DNA from: Butyrivibrio hungatei
Lineage (GTDB): Bacteria > Bacillota > Clostridia > Lachnospirales > Lachnospiraceae
DNA length: 64,000 nt
Direction: 5' to 3'
Assembly (NCBI RefSeq): GCF_900101605.1
Contig: NZ_FMUR01000018.1
Location: 1-64,000, forward strand
The translations under genes and the position numbers were made by a program. Shown piece after piece: positions 8,206-18,245 of this stretch (the stretch's first letter is position 1; each line of letters begins with the position of its first letter). Below the pieces are notes generated by a model. The model was not told the DNA's origin. It worked only from the letters and a program-made list of their open reading frames with translations, and did not search any database.

Positions 8206-9063
8206 ATGAGCGGAACACTATATCTGTGTGCAACACCCATAGGAAACTTAGGTGATATGACTTTCAGGGTTTTGGACACACTTAAGCAGGTAGATCTCAT
8301 TGCGGCAGAGGATACGAGAAACAGCATTAAGCTTCTTAATCACTTCGATATTCACACCGAAATGACAAGCTATCACGAATATAATAAATACGATAAGGCA
8401 CAGTATCTTATAGAGCAGATGCAGCAGGGAAAAGATGTTGCTCTTATAACAGATGCGGGAACGCCCGCAATATCAGATCCCGGCGAAGTTCTAGTTGCAG
8501 AGTGTCACAAGGCGGGAGTACATGTTACATCACTTCCCGGGCCCGCAGCCTGCATAACGGCGCTCACACTATCGGGACTCAGTACGAGAAGATTTTGCTT
8601 TGAAGGTTTTTTGCCCTCATCGGATGATAAAAAAGCCAGAAAAAGAATCCTCGAAGATCTTAAGACGGAGAGCAGGACGACCATATTGTATGAGGCGCCG
8701 CACCATTTAAGAGCGGTTCTTGACGACTTGTACGAAGCGCTTGGCGACAGGAAAGTCAGCATCTGCAGAGAGCTTACAAAAAAGTTTGAAGAAGTTAACG
8801 TGACGACGCTTGCTCAGGCGATAGCTTTTTATAAAGAGAATGAACCGAGAGGCGAGTATGTGCTTGTTCTTGAGGGGAAAAGTCTTGAAGAACAAGAGGA
8901 AGAAAAACGTAGGAGCTGGAATGAAATGAGCATCGAAGATCATATGAAATACTATGAAGATGAGGGATTTTCTCATAAAGATGCCATGAAAAAAGTTGCA
9001 GCGGACAGAGGAGTCGGTAAACGCGAGATATATCAGGCTCTTTTGGAAAAAAGTCAGGACTGA
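8206..9063 (+). CDS. rsmI: 16S rRNA (cytidine1402-2'-O)-methyltransferase
   Basis: 285-aa SAM-dependent methyltransferase of the tetrapyrrole-methylase fold (YraL/RsmI), which 2'-O-methylates C1402 in the decoding centre. Motifs: N-terminal LYLCATPIGNLGDMTFRVL, AAEDTRNSIKLLNHF, LITDAGTPAISDPG and SLPGPAACITAL. The C-terminal helical extension (residues 225-285) is the usual RsmI HTH-like tail. ATG 8206 follows AAAAAGGAAA. Last gene of the operon that began at 903; the following 175-nt gap carries a fresh promoter for pckA. Confidence 0.93.
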   Translation: MSGTLYLCATPIGNLGDMTFRVLDTLKQVDLIAAEDTRNSIKLLNHFDIHTEMTSYHEYNKYDKAQYLIEQMQQGKDVALITDAGTPAISDPGEVLVAECHKAGVHVTSLPGPAACITALTLSGLSTRRFCFEGFLPSSDDKKARKRILEDLKTESRTTILYEAPHHLRAVLDDLYEALGDRKVSICRELTKKFEEVNVTTLAQAIAFYKENEPRGEYVLVLEGKSLEEQEEEKRRSWNEMSIEDHMKYYEDEGFSHKDAMKKVAADRGVGKREIYQALLEKSQD

Positions 9064-9109
9064 AGCGCTAGCATTTTTCAATCGAATTTGTTTTTTTTGT
9101 GCTAAATTC

Positions 9110-9138
9110 TTGTTAAAAGATAGACTTTGTAGTATAAA
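9110..9138 (+). promoter_or_regulatory. sigma-A type promoter of pckA
   Basis: -35 TTGTTA (9110-9115), 17-nt spacer, -10 TATAAA (9133-9138). It would give a leader of about 95 nt before ATG 9239. Confidence 0.6.
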
Positions 9139-9238
9139 AGAAGTATCGGTCATAATTTGTTTTCTTTTCATGAGATGATTGAAAAGAGAGTACAATTTAT
9201 TACATAAGATCAAAAATAAAAGAAGAGAGGTCAATCAG

Positions 9239-10852
9239 ATGGCAGAGATTAATTTAAGTCAGTATGGTATCACAGGAACAACTGAGATAGTTCATAACCC
9301 TTCATACGAGTGCTTATATGAAGAGGAGTTAAAGCCTGAACTTACAGGTTATGAGAAGGGTCAGGACACAGAGCTTGGCGCTGTCAACGTTATGACAGGT
9401 ATCTACACAGGACGTTCACCTAAAGATAAATATATCGTTATGGATGAGAACTCTAAGGACACTGTATGGTGGACAACAGAGGAGTATCCTAACGACAACC
9501 ACCCTATGACAGAAGAGACATGGGCTAAGGTTAAAGAAATCGCAAAGAACGAGCTTTGCAACAAGAGACTTTTCGTTGTTGACGCATTCTGCGGTGCTAA
9601 CAAGGATACTCGTATGGCAGTTCGTTTCATCGTTGAGGTTGCTTGGCAGGCTCACTTCATTAAGAACATGTTCATCCAGCCTACAGATGAAGAGCTTGCA
9701 GATTTCAAGCCTGATTTCGTAGTTTACAACGCTTCACTTGCAAAGGTTGAGGATTACAAGGCACTTGGACTTAACTCAGAGACATGTGTAGCATTCAATA
9801 TCACAAGCCGTGAGCAGGTTATCATCAACACATGGTATGGCGGAGAGATGAAGAAGGGTATGTTCTCAATGATGAACTACTACCTTCCTCTTAAGGGCAT
9901 GGCTTCTATGCACTGCTCAGCTAACACAGACATGGAAGGTAAGAACACAGCTATCTTCTTCGGTCTTTCAGGAACAGGTAAGACAACACTTTCAACAGAT
10001 CCTAAGAGACTCCTCATCGGTGATGACGAGCACGGTTGGGATGACAACGGTGTATTCAACTTCGAAGGTGGTTGCTACGCTAAGGTTATCGGACTTGATA
10101 AGGATTCTGAGCCTGATATCTACAACGCTATCAAGAGAGATGCTCTTCTTGAGAACGTAACAGTAGCTGCTGACGGAAAGATTGATTTCGAAGATAAGAG
10201 CGTAACAGAGAATACTCGTGTATCTTATCCTATCAACCACATCGACAACATCGTACAGAAGGTTAACAAAGTATCTGCAGGTCCTGATGCGAAGAACGTT
10301 ATCTTCCTTTCAGCTGACGCTTTCGGAGTACTTCCTCCTGTATCAATCCTTACACCTGAGCAGACTCAGTACTACTTCCTTTCAGGTTTCACAGCTAAGC
10401 TTGCAGGAACAGAGAGAGGAATCACAGAGCCTACACCTACATTCTCAGCTTGCTTCGGACAGGCATTCCTTGAGCTTCATCCTACAAAGTACGCTCAGGA
10501 GCTCGTTAAGAAGATGCAGAAGAGCGGAGCTAAGGCTTACCTCGTAAACACAGGATGGAACGGAACAGGTAAGAGAATCTCTATTAAGGATACTCGTGGA
10601 ATCATCGATGCAATCCTTAACGGTGATGTAAACAAGGCTGAGACAAAGAAGATCCCGATCTTCGATTTCGAAGTTCCTACATCACTTCCCGGAGTTGATC
10701 CTGCAATCCTTGATCCCAGAGATACATATGCTAATGCTTCTGAGTGGGAAGAGAAGGCAAAGGATCTTGCACAGAGATTCAACAAGAACTTCAAGAAGTA
10801 CGAAGGAAACGCAGACGGCAAGGCACTTGTTGCTGCAGGCCCTCAGCTTTAA
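9239..10852 (+). CDS. pckA: phosphoenolpyruvate carboxykinase (ATP)
   Basis: 537-aa ATP-dependent PEPCK that interconverts oxaloacetate + ATP and PEP + CO2 + ADP. In fermentative rumen and gut Clostridia it often runs toward oxaloacetate, conserving ATP on the way to succinate or aspartate (inference). Motifs: [10 protein letters not shown], the kinase-1a loop [11 protein letters not shown], kinase-2 [22 protein letters not shown], and [16 protein letters not shown] 9239 follows AGAGAGG and matches the family start; ORF extension upstream to 9179 is not supported. Codon choice is strongly biased (GCT, GAG, CTT, ACA repeated), more than in neighbours, indicating high expression. Confidence 0.96.
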   Translation: MAEINLSQYGITGTTEIVHNPSYECLYEEELKPELTGYEKGQDTELGAVNVMTGIYTGRSPKDKYIVMDENSKDTVWWTTEEYPNDNHPMTEETWAKVKEIAKNELCNKRLFVVDAFCGANKDTRMAVRFIVEVAWQAHFIKNMFIQPTDEELADFKPDFVVYNASLAKVEDYKALGLNSETCVAFNITSREQVIINTWYGGEMKKGMFSMMNYYLPLKGMASMHCSANTDMEGKNTAIFFGLSGTGKTTLSTDPKRLLIGDDEHGWDDNGVFNFEGGCYAKVIGLDKDSEPDIYNAIKRDALLENVTVAADGKIDFEDKSVTENTRVSYPINHIDNIVQKVNKVSAGPDAKNVIFLSADAFGVLPPVSILTPEQTQYYFLSGFTAKLAGTERGITEPTPTFSACFGQAFLELHPTKYAQELVKKMQKSGAKAYLVNTGWNGTGKRISIKDTRGIIDAILNGDVNKAETKKIPIFDFEVPTSLPGVDPAILDPRDTYANASEWEEKAKDLAQRFNKNFKKYEGNADGKALVAAGPQL

Positions 10853-10879
10853 TTAGAAATTAAGTCTTGGATTTATGAT

Positions 10880-10912
10880 AAAAGGCGTCGAGAGAATATC
10901 TCGGCGCCTTTT
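10880..10912 (+). terminator. pckA terminator
   Basis: Stem AAAGGCGTCGAGA / TCTCGGCGCCTTT with one T-G wobble and a short GAATA loop, then TTT. Strong rho-independent terminator 28 nt after the pckA stop. Confidence 0.85.
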
Positions 10913-10930
10913 GTAATATAGCATGATATA

Positions 10931-10982
10931 AAAAAGAGCTATGGTTTATGAAGTGATTTATCATTCATAACCATAGCTCAAT
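10931..10982 (-). terminator. pyrG terminator
   Basis: Long inverted repeat GAGCTATGGTTTATGAA / TTCATAACCATAGCTC. Read on the minus strand it is followed by a run of six Ts, right after the pyrG stop. On the plus strand it may also catch pckA read-through. Confidence 0.85.
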
Positions 10983-10999
10983 ATTTTTACTTTTAATTC

Positions 11000-12613
11000 T
11001 TAGCTGTTCTTTTTCTCGTGCTCAAGAGAAGCCTTGATAAATCCTGAGAAAAGAGGATGTGGTCTGTTGGGACGAGACTTAAGTTCCGGATGAGCCTGAG
11101 TAGCGATGTGGAAATCGTTTTCGGGAAGCTCGATCATCTCAACGATACGTCCGTCGGGAGACAAGCCGCAAAGCTTCATTCCGTTGCTTACAAGAACGCT
11201 TCTGTAATCGTTGTTTACTTCATATCTGTGACGATGACGCTCTGTAATATTCTCTGAACCAAAGAGCTTATATGCCATTGAGTCCTTATCAAGAACGCAA
11301 GGATATGAACCGAGACGAAGTGTTCCGCCGATATCCTCTACACCGTTCTGATCGGGAAGAAGTGCGATCATAGGATGTGTTGTATTGGGCTCAAACTCGA
11401 TTGAATGAGCATCATTATATCCGATAACATCTCTTGCAAACTCAATGATGGCAAGCTGCATTCCGAGGCAAAGACCAAGGAAAGGAATGTTGTTCTCACG
11501 GGCAAACTTGATCGAATGGATCATACCTTCGATACCACGGTCTCCAAATCCACCGGGAACGATGATACCGTCAACATCTGAAAGAATGGAAGCAACATTA
11601 TCTTCCGTAACTTCTTCAGAATCAACCCATTTGATATCTACGGCTGTCTGATTTGAGATACCGCCGTGTTTAAGCGCTTCAACAACACTTATATAAGCAT
11701 CGTGGAGCTGAGTATATTTGCCGACAAGCGCAATCTTAACTTCATGGCTGAGAGAGTAAAGAGTATCAACCATTGCCTTCCAGTCTGTAAGATCGGGCTC
11801 GGGACAATCAAGGTTGAGACATTCACATGCAACGTGAGCCAGGTGCTCTTTTTCCATGGCAAGCGGAGCTTCATAAAGGTACTCAAGGTCAAGGTTCTGA
11901 AGAACATGATTGCTTGGTACGTTACAGAAGAGCGCGATCTTGTCCTTAGTATCCTGATCGAGTGAAACCTCTGAACGACATACGATAACATCAGGCTGAA
12001 GTCCCATTCCCTGCATAGTCTTAACAGCAGACTGTGTGGGCTTTGTCTTGATTTCCTGAGAAACACGAAGGTAAGGGATAAGAGAAACAAGAATAAGCAT
12101 AGCGTTCTCGTGTCCTACCTCATGCTGGAACTGTCTGATTGCCTCAAGGAACGGCTGGCTTTCGATATCTCCGACTGTTCCGCCTACTTCGATGATAGCG
12201 ATATGAGTTTCCTCATCCGTAAAGTTTCTGTAGAACTTACTCTTGATCTCATTTGTGATATGAGGGATAACCTGTACGGTACGTCCGCCGTAGTCTCCGC
12301 GACGTTCTTTCTGAAGAACGGACCAGTAGATCTTACCGGTTGTAACATTGGAATTTTTATCAAGATTCTCGTCAATAAATCTTTCGTAGTGACCAAGGTC
12401 AAGGTCAGTTTCAGTGCCGTCCTCGGTAACAAATACTTCACCGTGCTGAACGGGGTTCATTGTTCCCGGGTCGATATTGATGTATGGATCGAACTTCTGC
12501 ATTGTAACCTTGTAGCCGCGTGCCTTCAACAATCTTCCGAGTGAAGCAGCGGTGATTCCCTTGCCGAGTCCGGATACGACACCACCTGTCACAAAAATAT
12601 ACTTTACTGCCAT
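11000..12613 (-). CDS. pyrG: CTP synthase
   Basis: 537-aa enzyme that aminates UTP to CTP with ATP and glutamine. The N-terminal synthetase domain begins [20 protein letters not shown], with the P-loop, and includes [21 protein letters not shown]. The C-terminal class I glutamine amidotransferase domain has the nucleophile Cys in [10 protein letters not shown] and the His-Glu pair in QAHPEL. Expected length is about 535 aa, so it is full length. GGAGGAAT precedes the ATG at the right distance on the minus strand. It is the only clear minus-strand gene in the window and is transcribed divergently from ftsH. Confidence 0.96.
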   Translation of the reverse strand: MAVKYIFVTGGVVSGLGKGITAASLGRLLKARGYKVTMQKFDPYINIDPGTMNPVQHGEVFVTEDGTETDLDLGHYERFIDENLDKNSNVTTGKIYWSVLQKERRGDYGGRTVQVIPHITNEIKSKFYRNFTDEETHIAIIEVGGTVGDIESQPFLEAIRQFQHEVGHENAMLILVSLIPYLRVSQEIKTKPTQSAVKTMQGMGLQPDVIVCRSEVSLDQDTKDKIALFCNVPSNHVLQNLDLEYLYEAPLAMEKEHLAHVACECLNLDCPEPDLTDWKAMVDTLYSLSHEVKIALVGKYTQLHDAYISVVEALKHGGISNQTAVDIKWVDSEEVTEDNVASILSDVDGIIVPGGFGDRGIEGMIHSIKFARENNIPFLGLCLGMQLAIIEFARDVIGYNDAHSIEFEPNTTHPMIALLPDQNGVEDIGGTLRLGSYPCVLDKDSMAYKLFGSENITERHRHRYEVNNDYRSVLVSNGMKLCGLSPDGRIVEMIELPENDFHIATQAHPELKSRPNRPHPLFSGFIKASLEHEKKNS

Positions 12614-12746
12614 TTTAAATATTCCTCCTGATCTTTTGACGAGATAAAAATTTTAATAAACAAAACAAGTTATTATTATATAATTTTGGCGGAGCAAAAT
12701 CTATACATTAGTGGAAATAATTTAATAAAACTTTCAGAATCAGTAA

Positions 12747-12775
12747 TTGAAATAATAAATTGTACACTATATAAT
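12747..12775 (+). promoter_or_regulatory. sigma-A type promoter of ftsH
   Basis: -35 TTGAAA (12747-12752), 17-nt spacer, -10 TATAAT (12770-12775), a near-consensus promoter 110 nt upstream of ftsH. Downstream of it, in the predicted 5' leader, is the palindrome ACTTCCATGAAGT (12811-12823), a possible operator or RNA hairpin of unknown role. Confidence 0.7.
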
Positions 12776-12884
12776 GGTTAAATATGAGGGCAAAAGCCCA
12801 CACGATGTCGACTTCCATGAAGTTGCGTCGAGTTAAACATTACTACTAATTTAGTATAGCATATTGATATAAGGAATAAATAGA

Positions 12885-15092
12885 ATGGACAACAATCAGA
12901 ATCAAAGAAATAACAACCCAATGGGCGGAGGTGGACCGAATTCACCAAGACGACAGAATATCATATTGTTATTGGTTGCAGCACTTATCACGATGGTCTG
13001 CATGACATATTTTCTTAAAGCATTTTCTTCGGAAACCAATAAAGAGATAACTTATACAGAGTTTCTCGGAATGGTCGACGAGGGAAAAGTTGAGAAGATA
13101 GTCATCGAGTATGACAGGATAAAAATTTATCCGAAGGAAGAGAAAGACAAGGAACAGCACGGCCTTGGTTATGCATACTGGGCAGGTGCCGATCAGATAA
13201 CCTATTTTACAGGTAAGGCTGAAGAAGATACCGACCTTACAAAGAGGATGATCGATGCGGGAGTTGAAGTAAGCAGCGAAGTTCCCGATAATGCAGGACT
13301 TATCGTTTCTTTCATACTTCAGTACGTAGCACCGGTCCTCATATTCTGGCTTATCCTTTCAGTGATATTCAGAAGAATGGGAAGGGGCGGCGGTCCTCTC
13401 GGAGTCGGCAAGAGTAATGCCAAAGTATATGTTCAGAAAGAAACAGGCGTAACATTTAAGGATGTTGCGGGTGAAGATGAAGCGAAAGAATCACTTGTGG
13501 AAGTTGTTGATTTCCTTCACAACCCTGCCAAGTACGCCAAGATCGGAGCAAAGCTTCCCAAGGGAGCACTTCTTGTGGGACCTCCCGGAACAGGTAAGAC
13601 ACTTCTTGCAAAGGCAGTTGCCGGTGAAGCGCACGTTCCTTTCTATTCACTTGCAGGTTCAGACTTTATTGAACTTTATGTTGGTGTAGGTGCCAGCCGT
13701 GTAAGAGATCTTTTTAGCGAGGCAAGCAAAAATGCGCCTTGTATCATATTCATAGACGAGATCGATGCGATCGGAAGAAGCCGTGACAATAAGTACGGCG
13801 GTGGAAACGAAGAGAGAGAGCAGACACTTAATCAGCTCCTTTCAGAGATGGACGGATTTGATTCATCAAAGGGTGTGCTTATCCTCGGAGCAACCAACAG
13901 ACCTGAGATCCTTGATAAAGCTCTTTTAAGACCCGGACGTTTTGACAGAAGAATCATTGTTGATAAGCCTGATCTTAAGGGAAGAGAGGAAATCCTCAAG
14001 GTACATTCAAAAGACGTTAAGATGGACGAGACCGTAGATCTTAAGGAACTTGCGCTTGCTACAGGCGGTGCGGTTGGATCGGATCTTGCCAATATGATAA
14101 ATGAAGCTGCCATCAATGCGGTTAAGGCAGGAAGAGAATTCGTATGCCAGAAGGACCTCATGGAAGCATTTGAGCAGGTTATCGCAGGAAAAGAGAAGAA
14201 AGACTCAATCCTTAGCAAAGAAGAGCGTAAGCTTGTAAGTTACCATGAAGTCGGACATGCTCTTGTTAGCGCGATCCTTTCAAATACAGAACCTGTGCAG
14301 AAGATTACCATCGTTCCCAGAACAAAGGGATCGCTCGGATATGTGCTTCGTCTTCCCGAGGATGAGAATCATCTCAGAACCAAAGATGAACTTATGGAAC
14401 AGCTTATTGTTTCACTTGGCGGACGTGCTGCGGAGGAACTTATCTTTAACACCGTAACAACAGGTGCAATGCAGGATATTGAGGATGCGACAGCAACTGC
14501 AAGAAACATGATCACACTCTACGGTATGAGTGACAGATTCGGACTTATGCAGCTTGAGTCTATCCAGAACAGATACCTTGACGGAAACAGAGTTCTTCAG
14601 TGCAGTGACGAGACAGCAACACTTATCGACGAGGAAGTTAAGGCACTTCTTGCGGAATGCTATGAGAAGTCAAAGAAAATCCTCAGCGAGCACCTTGATA
14701 CGATCGATAAGATCGCTGAGTTCCTTATTGAAAAAGAGACAATAACAGGAAAAGAATTCATGAAGATATACAGGGAAGTTGAGAACATCCCTGAGCCTAC
14801 AGAGGAAGAGGCAGAAGAGGCCAAGAGAAAGCGTATCTATGCTACAAGACCTGAATCTGCCAAGATCGGTGAGAACATTCCTTTGAGGGAGAATAAGAAA
14901 AAATCCGATGATTCCGATGCTTCAAAAAAAGAAGCAGAGAAGGCCGAGACTCTTGAAGCTCCAAAGGAAACACAGGAGCAGCAGACAGCCGCATCGGAGG
15001 AAAAGACTGAGGAAAACAGCGCGACAGCTTCCGAAGACAATAATGCAGGCGGAAGATTCTCGCACGTTCCGGATAATTTCGACAATATGTAA
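12885..15092 (+). CDS. ftsH: ATP-dependent zinc metalloprotease FtsH
   Basis: 735-aa membrane-anchored AAA+ protease that extracts and degrades membrane and regulatory proteins as a hexamer. Order: cytoplasmic N-tail with poly-Asn/Gly, TM1 (about 25-44), extracytoplasmic domain, TM2 (about 140-160), AAA+ domain with Walker A GPPGTGKT (from residue 232), Walker [12 protein letters not shown] and arginine fingers in LRPGRFDRR, then the protease domain with zinc site HEVGH (H454). The C-terminal 90 residues are a Glu/Lys/Ala-rich low-complexity tail, longer than in most FtsH. ATG 12885 follows AAGGAATAAAT. Confidence 0.95.
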   Translation: MDNNQNQRNNNPMGGGGPNSPRRQNIILLLVAALITMVCMTYFLKAFSSETNKEITYTEFLGMVDEGKVEKIVIEYDRIKIYPKEEKDKEQHGLGYAYWAGADQITYFTGKAEEDTDLTKRMIDAGVEVSSEVPDNAGLIVSFILQYVAPVLIFWLILSVIFRRMGRGGGPLGVGKSNAKVYVQKETGVTFKDVAGEDEAKESLVEVVDFLHNPAKYAKIGAKLPKGALLVGPPGTGKTLLAKAVAGEAHVPFYSLAGSDFIELYVGVGASRVRDLFSEASKNAPCIIFIDEIDAIGRSRDNKYGGGNEEREQTLNQLLSEMDGFDSSKGVLILGATNRPEILDKALLRPGRFDRRIIVDKPDLKGREEILKVHSKDVKMDETVDLKELALATGGAVGSDLANMINEAAINAVKAGREFVCQKDLMEAFEQVIAGKEKKDSILSKEERKLVSYHEVGHALVSAILSNTEPVQKITIVPRTKGSLGYVLRLPEDENHLRTKDELMEQLIVSLGGRAAEELIFNTVTTGAMQDIEDATATARNMITLYGMSDRFGLMQLESIQNRYLDGNRVLQCSDETATLIDEEVKALLAECYEKSKKILSEHLDTIDKIAEFLIEKETITGKEFMKIYREVENIPEPTEEEAEEAKRKRIYATRPESAKIGENIPLRENKKKSDDSDASKKEAEKAETLEAPKETQEQQTAASEEKTEENSATASEDNNAGGRFSHVPDNFDNM

Positions 15093-15101
15093 ATTATTTA
15101 T

Positions 15102-15162
15102 CCCCGCTTTTTGTGTTTTTGCGCCTAAATATATTGGCTAGAAACACATTTAGCGGGGTTTG
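15102..15162 (+). terminator. terminator downstream of ftsH
   Basis: Inverted repeat CCCCGCT...TGTGTTT (15102-15118) with AAACACA...AGCGGGG (15142-15158), interrupted by a 3-nt internal mismatch, then TTTG. Large loop. Probable but not classic terminator. Confidence 0.5.
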
Positions 15163-15172
15163 CATTAACGGA

Positions 15173-15201
15173 TTGTCGTATTATCGTCGGTATATTATAA
15201 T
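15173..15201 (+). promoter_or_regulatory. sigma-A type promoter of the phosphatase-kinase-uvrC operon
   Basis: -35 TTGTCG (15173-15178), 17-nt spacer, perfect -10 TATAAT (15196-15201), 87 nt upstream of the PP2C start. Confidence 0.7.
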
Positions 15202-15287
15202 GTTAGTGCGCTGTAGTCGGTGCTGTAGTTACAAAATGGCGAATATTCGCGGTAATGCAGGCACATAGAACATAAGGTAGATCGGGA

Positions 15288-16097
15288 ATGAATTATAAAA
15301 TTTGTATAAGTACAGATAAAGGAATAGTCAAACAGGTCAATCAGGACGCCACAATGGTAAAGGTTGCCAGCACTTCCTCTTACGGCAGGATAGCAATGGG
15401 AGTTTTGTGTGACGGAATGGGAGGACTTTCTCACGGAGAAGTTGCAAGTGCGACAGCAATCGAAGGATTTGCACATTGGTTTGTCACAGAACTTCCGAGG
15501 GCGCTTACCAGAGAAAATTCTACGGAGCGTCTTGATACGGTGGAGAAGCCTGATATTACGACGGAAATTGAGCGTCAATGGATATCGCTTGTAAGAGACA
15601 TAAATGCCAATATATTGAGGTACGGCGATGAGAACAGATGCAGACTCGGAACAACGATAGTTGCATTTATAGAAGTTGCAGGCGATTATCTTATAATGAA
15701 TGTGGGAGACTCAAGAGTTTACAGTGTCGGAGAGAAGAAAATGACTCTTTTGACACACGATCAGAGCGTAGTGCAGGATATGATCGATAAGGGACTTATG
15801 ACTGAAGAAGAAGCTGAGAAAAGCCCGCAGAAAAGCATCCTGTTGCAGTGCGTGGGAGCGTCGGATGTAGTTGTTCCCCAGTTTGTGCGAGGCAGGGTTC
15901 ATGCAGGAACATCGATACTTATGTGTTCGGACGGATTCTGGAGGAAACTTTCCGAAGAAGAAATAGTAGATAAACTCACGAAGAGCAGAGCCTTATCTGA
16001 GGAAGAAATGAAGAAGGAATTGGACAATATGGTGGAACTTTTGAAGAAAAGAGGCGAGACCGACAACATCTCCGCAATCCATATTGCCATAGATTAA
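15288..16097 (+). CDS. PP2C-type Ser/Thr protein phosphatase
   Basis: 269-aa PPM/PP2C phosphatase, the partner that reverses phosphorylation by the kinase 9 nt downstream. Metal-binding motifs are present: CDGMGGLSHGEVAS (D42 ligand region), GTTIV, NVGDSRVY, LTHDQS, MCSDGFWRKL and the final DNIS. The protein is soluble. In many Firmicutes a PrpC/Stp-PrkC pair lies near rlmN and rsgA; here it is instead grouped with uvrC and lies 5 kb upstream of a locus rich in FHA domains, so T7SS-related substrates are plausible (inference). Confidence 0.93.
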   Translation: MNYKICISTDKGIVKQVNQDATMVKVASTSSYGRIAMGVLCDGMGGLSHGEVASATAIEGFAHWFVTELPRALTRENSTERLDTVEKPDITTEIERQWISLVRDINANILRYGDENRCRLGTTIVAFIEVAGDYLIMNVGDSRVYSVGEKKMTLLTHDQSVVQDMIDKGLMTEEEAEKSPQKSILLQCVGASDVVVPQFVRGRVHAGTSILMCSDGFWRKLSEEEIVDKLTKSRALSEEEMKKELDNMVELLKKRGETDNISAIHIAID

Positions 16098-16106
16098 GGG
16101 AAACAT

Positions 16107-17804
16107 ATGTTAGAAATTGGAAGTATTGTCGGTGGTAAGTATAAAGTACTGAACGTTATCGGTCAGGGTGGTATGAGTACCGTTTACCTGGCCATGAATG
16201 AGCGTGCAAATAAGCAGTGGGCAATTAAAGAGGTCAGAAAAGACGCAGTTACGAATTACCGCGTTGTGCGTCAGAGCCTAATTACAGAGACCGATCTGTT
16301 AAAAGAGCTCTCACATCCCTATCTTCCCAGTATAGTGGATGTCATAGACGAGGACGGAAGATTCCTCATCGTAATGGATTACATTGAAGGAAACACCTTG
16401 GAGAAAGCGCTGAGACTTTTGGGACCTCAGCCGCAGGAATATGTAATTGAGTGGGGCATACAGCTGTGTGATGTGCTTGGATACCTTCACACCAGAAAGC
16501 CGCCTATCATATATAGAGATTTAAAGCCCGGAAATATCATGCTCCGTCCAAACGGAACAATTACACTTATTGATTTCGGAACAGCGAGAGAATATAAGGA
16601 AGCCAATACGGGAGATACATCATACCTAGGAACAAGAGGATATGCAGCTCCCGAACAGTTCGGCGGAATGGGACAGACTGATGCAAGGACGGATATCTAT
16701 TGTCTGGGAACGACAATGTATCATCTTGTAACGGGACACAATCCCGGAGAACCTCCTTTTGAGCTTTATCCGATAAGATATTGGAATCCGCAGCTTTCAC
16801 CGGGACTTGAATATATTATTGCAAAATGCGTACAGAATAATCCTGATGACAGATATAACTCTTGTGCGGAAGTTATGTACGATCTTCAGAATTACAAGGA
16901 ACTCGACAGAGGATACAAGAAAACAGCCAAGATCAGTATCGCTTTGTTTTCGGCAGTTGTAGCTCTTTTTGTTGTCTTTCTGTCATCGGCGGTATCTTTT
17001 AAGGTAAAAGCCAATGCGATACAGAAAGAGAATTACACACATTATATAACAGAGGCAAAAGGCGCTGCGGACAATCTTACATCTGTTGAGATGTATGCTA
17101 AGGCTATTGCGATGCAGCCGGAAAATAAAGACGCTTATATAGATCTTTTGGATAATTTCTTTCTTGATGACGATAATTTCACACCTGAAGAAGATAAGCA
17201 GCTTAGGGAAATACTTATAACTCCTACAAAGGATGGAACTGTTGAAGAATGTCTTGCCAAGAATAAGGATGTTTATGCTGAGATAGCGTATAAGCTTGGA
17301 ATTGCATATTACTACTGCTATGATGGAGTTGGCAATAAGCAGATGGCAACAAAGTGGCTTGGTATCGCAGCGGAGAACGGTAAACTTTCGACAGCGCAAC
17401 AGGAAAGAGCAAAGCGTCTCGGAAAGATTGCCGGTTATTATAACTTGATAGGTAAAACAAGTAAGGATGGTGATAAGTCAGTAACATTAAAAGTATTTTG
17501 GGATGATCTTGTAGCCATTGCTGACGGTGATATCGCAGCGGTTGATAACGAAACAACGGCGCTTATCATCTATAAGGAGATTGGAAGTCAGGTATATGAC
17601 CGTGCGGACAAATTTCTCAAAGACGGTGTGACATATGAGGAAATTAACGATGAGATAACTCTTTTACTCAGAAGCATTGATTATATTGTCAGCAACTACG
17701 AGCTTACAGACAGAACCAGAGAACTCGTCAGCGAAAGCCAGAGAAATCTTGCGCTTGCAAAAGATGCACTTGAAACCGCTGCCGGTAAAAAGAAGAATGG
17801 ATAA
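16107..17804 (+). CDS. transmembrane Ser/Thr protein kinase
   Basis: 565-aa Hanks-type kinase. Order: Gly-rich loop IGQGGMSTVYLA, catalytic Lys K41 in WAIKEV, HPYLP and YIEGNTLE, catalytic loop YRDLKPGN with D138, DFG with D156, and the activation segment ending GYAAPEQF. A single TM helix (about 274-297) separates it from a 265-residue extracytoplasmic part that is helical and TPR-like (for example SVEMYAKAIAMQPENKDAYIDL) and has no PASTA repeats. So it is not a classic PrkC/PknB muropeptide sensor; the outside part may bind protein partners. Start ATG 16107 after TTAAGGGAAA. Likely substrates include the FHA ligands noted in this window. Confidence 0.93.
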   Translation: MLEIGSIVGGKYKVLNVIGQGGMSTVYLAMNERANKQWAIKEVRKDAVTNYRVVRQSLITETDLLKELSHPYLPSIVDVIDEDGRFLIVMDYIEGNTLEKALRLLGPQPQEYVIEWGIQLCDVLGYLHTRKPPIIYRDLKPGNIMLRPNGTITLIDFGTAREYKEANTGDTSYLGTRGYAAPEQFGGMGQTDARTDIYCLGTTMYHLVTGHNPGEPPFELYPIRYWNPQLSPGLEYIIAKCVQNNPDDRYNSCAEVMYDLQNYKELDRGYKKTAKISIALFSAVVALFVVFLSSAVSFKVKANAIQKENYTHYITEAKGAADNLTSVEMYAKAIAMQPENKDAYIDLLDNFFLDDDNFTPEEDKQLREILITPTKDGTVEECLAKNKDVYAEIAYKLGIAYYYCYDGVGNKQMATKWLGIAAENGKLSTAQQERAKRLGKIAGYYNLIGKTSKDGDKSVTLKVFWDDLVAIADGDIAAVDNETTALIIYKEIGSQVYDRADKFLKDGVTYEEINDEITLLLRSIDYIVSNYELTDRTRELVSESQRNLALAKDALETAAGKKKNG

Positions 17805-17807
17805 AAA

Positions 17808-18245
17808 ATGAGCGATATAGAATTATACAACCTTATGGCGATCATATCCGCAGGCGTGTCGCTTATAATGCTTATTCTTGCCATAGTAATGTGGATAAAG
17901 CTTGATATAAGGCATTATATAGCTGTGCTTACGGGAACCGAAGCCAGAAAAAGAATAGAGAACCTCCGGAAATCTGCGGAAGCGGGAAGCGTCCATGCAG
18001 ACGTATACGGAAGTAACAACAAGGCCAAGCTTTCATGGAATACATCGGAAGGTCTTGCGAGAGTTGCTGCTATGGAGATTTCCGATGAAGACGGAACTGT
18101 TGTGCTTGCACCTACGGGAACTATGCAAAGAGAAGGCACAACTGTGCTTGAGAGCAGTCAGGAATATGCAACAACAGTATTAGATGCAATAAAAGATTCA
18201 GAATTTGTTGTTGAGAGAGAAATAGTTAACAGAGGCGATGAGTGA
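17808..18245 (+). CDS. membrane-anchored protein with two TTVL motifs
   Basis: 145-aa protein with one N-terminal TM helix (about 8-29) followed by a basic, helical cytoplasmic segment. No family with a known function is recognised. Near the C-terminus it has GTTVL (residues 110-114) and ATTVL (121-125), the kind of Thr-Thr-Val-Leu motif seen near FHA domains and used as a kinase/FHA target in other Firmicutes. Being 3 nt from the kinase gene, it could be a kinase substrate that recruits FHA proteins to the membrane (inference). It overlaps uvrC by 8 nt. Confidence 0.7.
   Translation: MSDIELYNLMAIISAGVSLIMLILAIVMWIKLDIRHYIAVLTGTEARKRIENLRKSAEAGSVHADVYGSNNKAKLSWNTSEGLARVAAMEISDEDGTVVLAPTGTMQREGTTVLESSQEYATTVLDAIKDSEFVVEREIVNRGDE

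Noticed and set aside
10218-10547. 109-codon frame inside pckA
   Set aside because: It is a shadow frame of a highly biased coding sequence, has no ribosome site and no recognisable protein.
11666-11965. Plus-strand frames opposite pyrG
   Set aside because: Antisense of a well-conserved gene; no family match and no ribosome sites.
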